Origin: an uncultured Eubacteriales bacterium
GTDB lineage: Bacteria; Bacillota; Clostridia; Christensenellales; QAND01
DNA: 5,919 nucleotides
Reading direction: 5' to 3'
Assembly (NCBI GenBank): GCA_900546685.1
Contig: UREB01000112.1
Span: forward strand, 1-5,919
Made by a program: the position numbers and the translations under genes. Of this stretch, positions 1-5,079 are shown in pieces (position 1 is the first letter of the stretch; each line of letters starts with the position of its first letter). Below the pieces are notes generated by a model that worked only from the letters and a program-made list of their open reading frames with translations, was not told the origin of the DNA and did not search any database.

Positions 1-1
1 G

Positions 2-904
2 ACGATTCGAGCGCTCATGGAAGAGCTTCGCGCCAAGGAGGAAATTATAGAGGCAAGCATAGATGCATCTAGCGGAGGGAGAAGAGCCATCCGTTATACG
101 CTCAATCCTAAAAAAAATCAAATTCTTTCTGTTTTCTATACGGATAATGAGGTGTTTTATGAGATTGCAGCGCTGGATGGCCAGATCATACAGAGGAACC
201 GAATTGAAAAAAGCGTATATGAATCAGAGCAATCTCTGTTTGATGTGATAGATACATGTTTGAAACAGGGAGAAATTCGCGCAATTGCACTAGGCGTGCC
301 TGGCATCGTGGACAATTATAAGTATATGCACCGGCGTGGGCTCAATGAATGGGACATTTATGCCATCGGCGAACGCGTACAACAGCATTATGGATTGCCA
401 ACGCTTTTGGAAAATGATTTGAATGCTATGGCGGTCGGATATGCGGACCGTATGGCCAAGGAAAAAAACCGGGATAAAGAAACGATTGATTTGGTCTATT
501 TGCAGCTAAATTGTGGTTGTGTATGCGCAGGAAGCATTGTGGGCGGAAGGGTCGTACGCGGTGGGCGACAGTTTGCCGGGGAATTGAGCGATATGCCCTT
601 TGACGGCTGCTATACATTGATTCAGGCGTTGAGAAAGACACAGTCGCTATCAGAGATGTCTTTGGCCGCGGCTAAATTGATCTGTATGGTAAATTGCATG
701 GTAAATCCATCTTACATTGTATTGGGCGGAGAGCGTTTGACAGGATGCGAAGACGAGCAGCGCGCCATTCAGCAGGAAATGGACACATTGATCCCTAAGC
801 GTGTGCAGCCTCAAATAGCCTTTGCGCCGGCATTTGAAGAGGATTACCTACAAGGACTGCGATCTTTAGCGACAGATCGGATTCTGCCGTTGCTGTTGGC
901 CTAG
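2..904 (+). CDS. ROK-family (NagC/XylR-like) transcriptional regulator, 5' end missing
   Basis: The frame is open to the left edge. The first ATG (17) is probably internal, because codons from position 2 already read like the end of a winged helix (TIRALMEELRAKEEI), followed by the usual linker SSGGRRA (74-94) and a ROK ATPase-like domain. Seen in that domain: a strand with LGVPGIVD (290-313), the END triplet of the ROK catalytic Asp (410-418) followed by LNAMAVGY, an AGE element (575-583), and NPSYIVLGGE near the end. ROK proteins with an N-terminal helix-turn-helix are usually sugar-responsive repressors. Oddities: the Gly-rich loop normally like GTGIGAG reads NCGCVCAG (509-532), and the GHM element plus the CxCGxxGC zinc motif expected just after AGE are absent, with SDMPFDGC in their place. 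Sugar phosphorylation is therefore unlikely, and the ligand may not be a typical sugar. It probably regulates the downstream genes (inference). Family call is firm; ligand is unknown. Confidence 0.85.
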   Translation, partial: TIRALMEELRAKEEIIEASIDASSGGRRAIRYTLNPKKNQILSVFYTDNEVFYEIAALDGQIIQRNRIEKSVYESEQSLFDVIDTCLKQGEIRAIALGVPGIVDNYKYMHRRGLNEWDIYAIGERVQQHYGLPTLLENDLNAMAVGYADRMAKEKNRDKETIDLVYLQLNCGCVCAGSIVGGRVVRGGRQFAGELSDMPFDGCYTLIQALRKTQSLSEMSLAAAKLICMVNCMVNPSYIVLGGERLTGCEDEQRAIQQEMDTLIPKRVQPQIAFAPAFEEDYLQGLRSLATDRILPLLLA

Positions 905-930
905 TGGATACGCGGATGATATATGGAAAG

Positions 931-937
931 AGGAGAG
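931..937 (+). promoter_or_regulatory. Ribosome binding site that sets the start of the M24-like gene
   Basis: AGGAGAG lies nine bases before the ATG at 947. An in-frame ATG at 923 lies upstream of this site and has no comparable purine tract before it, so 947 is the better start. Confidence 0.75.
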
Positions 938-946
938 AAAGCAAAG

Positions 947-2347
947 ATGGTAAAAACAGAACAAGTGCAATATACAAACATATCTGCGCCGCATATAGCG
1001 TCGCCGGATAAGCCCGTGCTCATTTCTGACCAGACTTATGCAAAGCATATGAATAGGCTTCAGAGCGCCATGCAGAAAGAAGGATTCGATGCGGTCGTTA
1101 TCTATGCAGACAAAGAGCATGGCGATAACTTCTATTATTTTACTGGCTTTGAGCCTAGGTTTGAAGAAGCGGCCTTGGTTGTGCGCCAGAATGGGAAGCC
1201 GCATATGATGCTGGGCAATGAGATGTATAAGATGCATCAGTACAGCCGTGTTGAAGTGCAGCCGGTCGCCTGTCCCTATTTCTCTTTGCCAAACCAGCCA
1301 ATGGAAACGGAAAAAACAGTAGCAGAGCTATTCTGCCAGGCGGGCATTGCAAAAGGTGACCGTGTGGGATTAATTGGATGGAAGATGTTTACTGGCCGCT
1401 GTGAGAATAACGCACTTTTATTTGATATGCCGCATTACTGGATATCCGCCATTCAAGAAAACATCGGGGCTGAAGGGAAGATGGAGAACGCAGCTAGGCT
1501 TTTGATTGACCCGGATTCTGGGATTCGCACAGTACTTGAGGCGGATGAGATTGCGGAATACGAGGTAAATGCTGCTTGGGCTTCCCAATGTGTAGAGACG
1601 CTTTTGAAGGATTTGGCACCGGGGAAAACTGAATTGGAGCTGGCCCAGCACCTGCATGCGTATGGCCAGTTTACGCCCTGCCATCCGATGTGTGCAACAG
1701 GCGCCAGGTTTGGTGGTGCCGTCGTTAGTCCACGTTATAAGAAGGTAGAGGTGGGAGATGCGTTTACGACCTCTATGAGCCTGCGCGGAGGGCTGACCTG
1801 CCGTGCAGCGTATGTGGCAAAAACAGAAGCCGACCTACCTGAGGCTGCGCGCAATTATGTAGATGTGATGGCGCGTCCATATTTTGCAGCGGCGGCTACT
1901 TGGTATGAAACTGTCGGCCTTGGAGTAACAGGTGGAGAAGTATATGCGGCCGTAGATACGGTATTCCCCAAGTCGGAATATGGTTGGACACTAAATCCGG
2001 GGCATTTGTGCGCTTCTGAAGAATGGATGTCCTCGCCCATTGAAAAGGATAGCAAGGCAACGCTGAAAAGCGGTATGATTCTGCAGATGGATATCATTCC
2101 CAGCCGCCCACCGTACGGCGGTATCAATGCGGAGGAGGGTATCGCGCTGGCGGATGAGGCCCTGCGTGAGGAGCTAAAACGGACGTATCCAGAGATGTGG
2201 GCACGCGTGGAACAGCGTAGAAAATATATGATGGGGGAATTGGGTATCCAGTTAAAACCGGAGGTATTGCCGCTGTCCAATTTGGCAGCGTATGTAAGAC
2301 CTTTGCTGCTGGACCAAGAGAGAGCCCTAAAGATTGTCCGAGATTAA
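947..2347 (+). CDS. M24-family (aminopeptidase P/creatinase-like) protein, probable loss of metal site
   Basis: 466 residues from the ATG at 947, chosen for its ribosome site. Residues about 30-160 form a creatinase-type N-terminal domain (YAKHMNRLQSAM, FYYFTGFEP). The pita-bread domain starts near residue 200 (EADEIAEYEVNAA). This is the layout of Xaa-Pro aminopeptidases and creatinase. Aligned by hand to E. coli PepP (residues from memory; spacings 17, 11 and 29 between H243/D260/D271 and H354/E383 match), the positions are: His243 is Val259, Asp260 is Ser276, Asp271 is Ala287, His354 is kept as His353, His361 is Trp360, Glu383 is Asp382, Arg404 is Asn394, Glu406 is kept as Glu396. Both metal-binding aspartates and the proton-shuttle His seem to be gone, and creatinase's catalytic His (same place as V259) is missing too. 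A dinuclear metallopeptidase is thus unlikely; a binding protein or different chemistry is possible. No signal peptide is visible, so it is probably cytoplasmic. It lies 42 bases after the ROK gene and 35 before the flavoprotein gene, likely in one operon. Fold is confident; activity is unknown. Confidence 0.85.
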   Translation: MVKTEQVQYTNISAPHIASPDKPVLISDQTYAKHMNRLQSAMQKEGFDAVVIYADKEHGDNFYYFTGFEPRFEEAALVVRQNGKPHMMLGNEMYKMHQYSRVEVQPVACPYFSLPNQPMETEKTVAELFCQAGIAKGDRVGLIGWKMFTGRCENNALLFDMPHYWISAIQENIGAEGKMENAARLLIDPDSGIRTVLEADEIAEYEVNAAWASQCVETLLKDLAPGKTELELAQHLHAYGQFTPCHPMCATGARFGGAVVSPRYKKVEVGDAFTTSMSLRGGLTCRAAYVAKTEADLPEAARNYVDVMARPYFAAAATWYETVGLGVTGGEVYAAVDTVFPKSEYGWTLNPGHLCASEEWMSSPIEKDSKATLKSGMILQMDIIPSRPPYGGINAEEGIALADEALREELKRTYPEMWARVEQRRKYMMGELGIQLKPEVLPLSNLAAYVRPLLLDQERALKIVRD

Positions 2348-2367
2348 GGATATATCGACAAAACAAA

Positions 2368-2374
2368 AGGAGGG
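2368..2374 (+). promoter_or_regulatory. Strong ribosome binding site of the NimA-like gene
   Basis: AGGAGGG ends eight bases before the ATG at 2383. It is a near-perfect site and supports efficient independent initiation within the operon. Confidence 0.8.
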
Positions 2375-2382
2375 AATGTTTC

Positions 2383-2931
2383 ATGACGGATCATACGAGC
2401 TTAAAGATGCACAGGGAAAAGGTAAGGGTAAGCGATAAGAAAATGCTTTGCGCAATTTTGGATATGCAGAAAACCTGCTGTGTGGCATTGCATGATGAGC
2501 CGTATCCTTATATCGTGCCGATGAATTTCGGGTACGAATGGGAGGATCAGCTGATCTTCTATTTCCACATGGCCATCGAGGGGCACCGCATTGAACAGAT
2601 CAAGAAAGATCCGCATGTAGCAATCAGCGTATGGAACTTTTTAGATCGGGTAGGATACGATAGCTACCGAAAGGAAACCCATGATTATCGCAGTGTAACG
2701 GCATATGGAAGGGCAGAAATCATAACGCCGGAACAGGAATCGGAATATATTCATGGGCTTAGCGTACTTTGCACGTATACGGGACGGCCGGCCATCAAGA
2801 GCATTACCACGGAAATGAGAAATCGGCTGTTTGTCTTGAAGATCACGGCGGACATTGTAACGGGGAAAACGCAATATCCCATTTCGACAGTTGATGAGGT
2901 TCCAATGCCCCCCATAACAAAAACCAGATAA
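2383..2931 (+). CDS. Pyridoxamine 5'-phosphate oxidase-superfamily (NimA-like) flavin-binding protein
   Basis: 182 residues, usual for the NimA-type branch of the PNPOx-like split-barrel fold. The N-terminus (MHREKVRVSDKKML...LDMQKTCCVAL) matches the family pattern of a short helix leading into the first strand. It is followed by PYIVPMNFGYE (about residues 42-52), the strand LIFYFHMAIEGHRI with the conserved His62 and Glu66-Gly67, and KKDPHVAISVWN. Later RSVTAYGRAEII fits the 'S-V-x-x-x-G-x-A' strand. Members bind FMN or related flavins as dimers; NimA proteins are linked to nitroimidazole reduction and resistance, but most homologues have no known substrate and resistance should not be assumed here. 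The gene sits 35 bases after the M24-like gene with its own strong ribosome site and is the last gene before the terminator, so it probably shares that operon. The protein is likely cytosolic. The superfamily call is firm; the reaction is not known. Confidence 0.85.
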   Translation: MTDHTSLKMHREKVRVSDKKMLCAILDMQKTCCVALHDEPYPYIVPMNFGYEWEDQLIFYFHMAIEGHRIEQIKKDPHVAISVWNFLDRVGYDSYRKETHDYRSVTAYGRAEIITPEQESEYIHGLSVLCTYTGRPAIKSITTEMRNRLFVLKITADIVTGKTQYPISTVDEVPMPPITKTR

Positions 2932-2933
2932 TC

Positions 2934-2965
2934 AAAAGCGCACAGAAGAATCTGTGCGCTTTTTT
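2934..2965 (+). terminator. Rho-independent terminator, probably bidirectional
   Basis: A perfect 13-bp inverted repeat (2934-2946 with 2951-2963) encloses the four-base loop AGAA. The core is GCGCACAGA/TCTGTGCGC, and the + strand copy runs into six T (2960-2965). It starts two bases after the NimA-like stop codon. On the - strand the same stem ends in four T and lies 13 bases past the lipoprotein gene's stop, so it likely terminates both converging transcripts, better on the + strand. Confidence 0.93.
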
Positions 2966-2976
2966 ATCCAAGTAAA

Positions 2977-3990
2977 TCAGCTTCCCATATAATCGTCGTA
3001 ATAATTGTCGGCATCCAAGGAATCTTCTTCCCAGAAACCATCGGTATCTTCATAAATATCATCCGGAAGATAGTCGTCGTATGTTGGAGTGCCTTGTTCC
3101 ATCATCTGAAAAAGAGAACAACGGCTTTCAAAATCCTCATTGCTCAATGCTTCGGCATTTTGCACGTTGGTCGGAAGCTCTTCCAATTCATTTTGATAGT
3201 CTACCGTATAACCGCCTTCAATTTGCATATCTTTGATGTTGATGGAAGAATCTCCTTGCTGTTTGAACAACTGATTGAGCATGGAAACCAGTTTGTTGTT
3301 GATGCCAATGCGGATGCTGTAAATACGCACATCGTCTTGGCCAATATAGAATTTGAAATCAATGCATTCCGAAAATACATTCAGCAAGATTTTTTGCTGA
3401 TCGTCCAAGTTCTTTCCCAACGTATCAGAAAAGCTGGACATTTTTTCAAAATCCAAAGTAACATTGACGACGTCACACTTTACGCCATTGACTTCTTCTG
3501 TGCCGATGACTTTGATGGATTTACTTATATTTGCCAGGGCGGCAAATCCGCTTGCCTGAACGGAGAAGTCGTCTACCTTCATAAGGCTGTCTAATCCAAG
3601 ATCATTGGCCGGCATCGTAGTTTTGATATAGCCGCTGCCTTGCGCATCTTTGGCATAAATTGTCGCGGTTCCCTGGTCGTTTTGCACATACAAATCCTCT
3701 GAAACCGGGGTAAAGGACTGGAAAAGAAGCGAGGATAAGAGACTGTCCATCGAAAAATTCAGATGGGCGCTATCCTGATCGGAGGCCAGCGAAAAATCAA
3801 GGCGCGGTGATGTGGAAATACCGCTTTGCTCCATCTCGCAAGAGAGGATGAAATCAATCTTTTGCGATTTGATATCAGATGTATTTTGCATAGCCTCTTC
3901 CAATAGTTTTTTTCCATCCCTGCCGCAGCCGGTCAGTATGATTGGAACAACAAGAAGAACGGATAAAAGCAATCCTAATTTCTTTTTCAT
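2977..3990 (-). CDS. Secreted lipoprotein of unknown function with acidic C-terminal tail
   Basis: 337 residues from the ATG at 3990. A longer start at 4008 is possible in frame, but that ATG overlaps the GGAGG ribosome site (4002-4006), so 3990 is preferred; it also puts MKKK directly at the front of the signal peptide. Seen: a Lys-rich n-region, a hydrophobic stretch (residues 5-19), and lipobox LTGC with Cys22 as the predicted diacylglyceryl acceptor. The mature part starts with GRDGKKLLEEAMQNTSDIKSQKI, then alternating polar/hydrophobic strands, and includes IKVIGTEEVNGVKCDVVNVTLDF (about 160-180 in the protein), a layout resembling Firmicute LolA/LppX-like or DUF6612-type lipoproteins (weak resemblance from memory). 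The last 34 residues carry 14 Asp/Glu, six Tyr and no Lys/Arg. It should sit on the outer face of the cytoplasmic membrane. It is transcribed alone, divergent from lgt, whose product would lipidate it. Specific function not recognised. Confidence 0.88.
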   Translation of the reverse strand: MKKKLGLLLSVLLVVPIILTGCGRDGKKLLEEAMQNTSDIKSQKIDFILSCEMEQSGISTSPRLDFSLASDQDSAHLNFSMDSLLSSLLFQSFTPVSEDLYVQNDQGTATIYAKDAQGSGYIKTTMPANDLGLDSLMKVDDFSVQASGFAALANISKSIKVIGTEEVNGVKCDVVNVTLDFEKMSSFSDTLGKNLDDQQKILLNVFSECIDFKFYIGQDDVRIYSIRIGINNKLVSMLNQLFKQQGDSSINIKDMQIEGGYTVDYQNELEELPTNVQNAEALSNEDFESRCSLFQMMEQGTPTYDDYLPDDIYEDTDGFWEEDSLDADNYYDDYMGS

Positions 3991-4001
3991 TGAATAGAAA
4001 T

Positions 4002-4006
4002 CCTCC
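4002..4006 (-). promoter_or_regulatory. Ribosome binding site of the lipoprotein gene
   Basis: GGAGG on the - strand (CCTCC on +) lies 11 bases before the ATG at 3990. Spacing is slightly long but acceptable. The site overlaps the alternative ATG at 4008, which argues against that codon as the start. Confidence 0.7.
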
Positions 4007-4024
4007 ATACCTGAAATTACTTAT

Positions 4025-4030
4025 ATTGTA
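4025..4030 (-). promoter_or_regulatory. Possible extended -10 element for the lipoprotein gene
   Basis: Read on the - strand this is TACAAT preceded by TGA, an extended -10 pattern (TGnTAnaAT-like). At 17-18 bases upstream there is only a T-rich tract (TTTTTT/CTTTTT at 4048-4054) instead of a good -35 box. Transcription would start about 30 bases before the start codon. Tentative. Confidence 0.4.
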
Positions 4031-4109
4031 TCATTATTCTTACATAGAAAAAAGAAATTCCTCAGATTGGCGCAAATTTCCACAGAAACGCTTAAAATCA
4101 GGCGCTTGA

Positions 4110-4138
4110 TTGACATCGTATCTTCAAAATGCGATAAT
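4110..4138 (+). promoter_or_regulatory. Consensus sigma-A promoter for lgt and the following gene
   Basis: TTGACA at 4110-4115 and GATAAT at 4133-4138 are separated by exactly 17 bases: a perfect -35 box and a -10 box with one mismatch. Transcription should begin near 4145, giving a leader of about 85 bases before the TTG start at 4229. The strength and housekeeping form suggest constitutive expression of lgt and, by read-through, the nicotinate phosphoribosyltransferase gene. Confidence 0.82.
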
Positions 4139-4197
4139 GGACTGAAACTTTTCAGGAAAAAGCAAAAAGGCGTCTGTGGCAGGGAATCTGTATACGG

Positions 4198-4218
4198 ATG
4201 CGATTTCTTGTGAAATGA
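4198..4218 (+). CDS. Possible six-codon leader ORF (MRFLVK) before lgt
   Basis: ATG at 4198 is followed by five sense codons and a TGA at 4216-4218. The stop overlaps the weak lgt ribosome site GAGG (4217-4220), and the lgt TTG is 10 bases further on. AGGG (4181-4184) lies 13 bases before the ATG, which is a long spacing. If translated it could couple or tune lgt translation. A six-codon ORF can easily occur by chance, so this is speculative. Confidence 0.2.
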   Translation: MRFLVK

Positions 4219-4220
4219 GG
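4217..4220 (+). promoter_or_regulatory. Weak ribosome binding site for the TTG start of lgt
   Basis: GAGG lies eight bases before the TTG at 4229. The frame is closed by a TGA at 4211-4213 and contains no ATG, GTG or other TTG between that stop and 4229. The next in-frame ATGs fall inside the first membrane segment, so TTG with this short site is the only sensible start. Confidence 0.6.
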
Positions 4221-4228
4221 CAATAGGT

Positions 4229-5074
4229 TTGGACGGCGTTGCGTTTTCTATTTTTGGTTTTGATGTATATTGGTACGGCCTAATTATCATGATGGGTATA
4301 TTGGTGGGGATTGTTATCTCTACAAAGCTCTCCAAGATTCGCGGGTATTCCAGCGATATGATTTTAGATTTTATTCTTTTGGCTGTGCCGTTGGGCGTCA
4401 TCGGCGCAAGACTCTATTATGTTGTGTTTTCTTGGGATGAATTTGCCGGGCATTTGGATCGCATTTTTACCCTGCAAATGCAGGGCCTTGCCATCTATGG
4501 AGCTGTCATTGGCGGAATTATCGCTGCCTTGATCATGGCCAAGTGGCGTAAAATGTCTTTTTGGGATTTGTTAGATTGTGCGGCGCCCTCCTTGATTTTG
4601 GCGCAGGCAATGGGAAGATGGGGGAATTTTTTCAACCAAGAACTATACGGCGGCGTACTGACTTCTGTATCCGGCCAGGTCTCCAGCCAGCTCGCGCTGT
4701 TTCCACCGGCGGTCAATATCAATGGAGAATGGCATTTGGCGCTGTTTTTAATCGAGTCTGTTTGGAACCTAATCGTGTTCGGGATTCTGATGTTGTATTG
4801 GAAAAAGCGGCCCTTGGAGCGTGGATCGGTATTTTGGCTGTATTGTGGGCTGTATGCCTCAGCACGCGCTATTCTAGAGGGTATGCGTATTTCGGAATTC
4901 TCGCTGATGATTTTTGGCACCATCCGCGTTTCGCAGGCTGCCAGCGTCGTCATTGCAGTTTTTGCTTGGATCATGTTTTATCGGGTACATAAGAGAAAAG
5001 GATATGGAGGACCCGGTGTACCAGAGCGTTATCAATTAAAACCCAAGGAGAAAGAACCTGCACAGGAGGCCTAA
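4229..5074 (+). CDS. lgt: Prolipoprotein diacylglyceryl transferase (Lgt)
   Basis: 281 residues, normal for the family, starting at TTG. Lgt moves a diacylglyceryl group from phosphatidylglycerol to the lipobox Cys of prolipoproteins, the first step of lipoprotein maturation, in the cytoplasmic membrane. Seen: FSIFGFDVYWYGLII at the N-terminus with Tyr16 matching E. coli Tyr26; VPLGVIGARLYYVVF (53-67); the signature GRWGNFFNQE with Arg130 and Asn133 (E. coli R143/N146); and Arg213/Glu217 in the last third (E. coli R239/E243). About seven hydrophobic segments are visible, and the tail is Lys-rich and cytoplasmic (HKRKGYGG to the end). Oddities: the E. coli His103 position is Tyr90 (LAIYGAVIGG), and the usual HPTxLYES loop reads WHLALFLIES. 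Tyr at the first site is, from memory, common in clostridial Lgt. It follows a consensus promoter, and the next gene starts five bases after its stop. Confidence 0.97.
   Translation: MDGVAFSIFGFDVYWYGLIIMMGILVGIVISTKLSKIRGYSSDMILDFILLAVPLGVIGARLYYVVFSWDEFAGHLDRIFTLQMQGLAIYGAVIGGIIAALIMAKWRKMSFWDLLDCAAPSLILAQAMGRWGNFFNQELYGGVLTSVSGQVSSQLALFPPAVNINGEWHLALFLIESVWNLIVFGILMLYWKKRPLERGSVFWLYCGLYASARAILEGMRISEFSLMIFGTIRVSQAASVVIAVFAWIMFYRVHKRKGYGGPGVPERYQLKPKEKEPAQEA
5064..5069 (+). promoter_or_regulatory. Ribosome binding site of the nicotinate phosphoribosyltransferase gene, inside the lgt 3' end
   Basis: A full AGGAGG lies in the last codons of lgt, 10 bases before the ATG at 5080. Ribosomes finishing lgt end on this site, so the two genes are probably translationally coupled. 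Confidence 0.8.
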
Positions 5075-5079
5075 TCAAT

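Noticed and set aside
683..706. Tandem 12-base near-repeat (TGTATGGTAAAT then TGCATGGTAAAT) encoding CMVN twice
   Set aside because: It falls where ROK proteins normally have a helix like LxNLVNLLNP before the IVLGG strand, and the length fits the family, so it is likely coincidence and not a recent duplication.
896..923. Possible promoter (TTGGCC, 16 bases, GATATA) between the ROK and M24-like genes
   Set aside because: Both boxes match consensus poorly and the gap fits simple operon read-through; not strong enough to annotate.
923..946. Alternative upstream ATG start for the M24-like gene
   Set aside because: The best ribosome site (931-937) lies downstream of this ATG and upstream of the one at 947, so the longer form would lack a ribosome site.
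1855..2280. A 141-codon - strand frame inside the M24-like gene
   Set aside because: The + strand gene shows conserved fold motifs over the same stretch; the antisense frame has no recognisable features.
3094..3594. A 166-codon open frame on the + strand inside the lipoprotein gene
   Set aside because: It is antisense to a well-supported lipoprotein gene, has no ribosome site of note and its translation resembles no known protein pattern.
4021..4401. A 126-codon open frame on the - strand across the lgt promoter and start
   Set aside because: It overlaps the consensus promoter and the first membrane segment of lgt, and its translation is low-complexity Ser/Ile/Pro-rich, as expected for the antisense of a membrane protein gene.
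4561..4992. A 143-codon + strand frame within lgt
   Set aside because: It lies in another frame of a clear Lgt gene whose motifs run through the whole interval; it is an overlap by chance.
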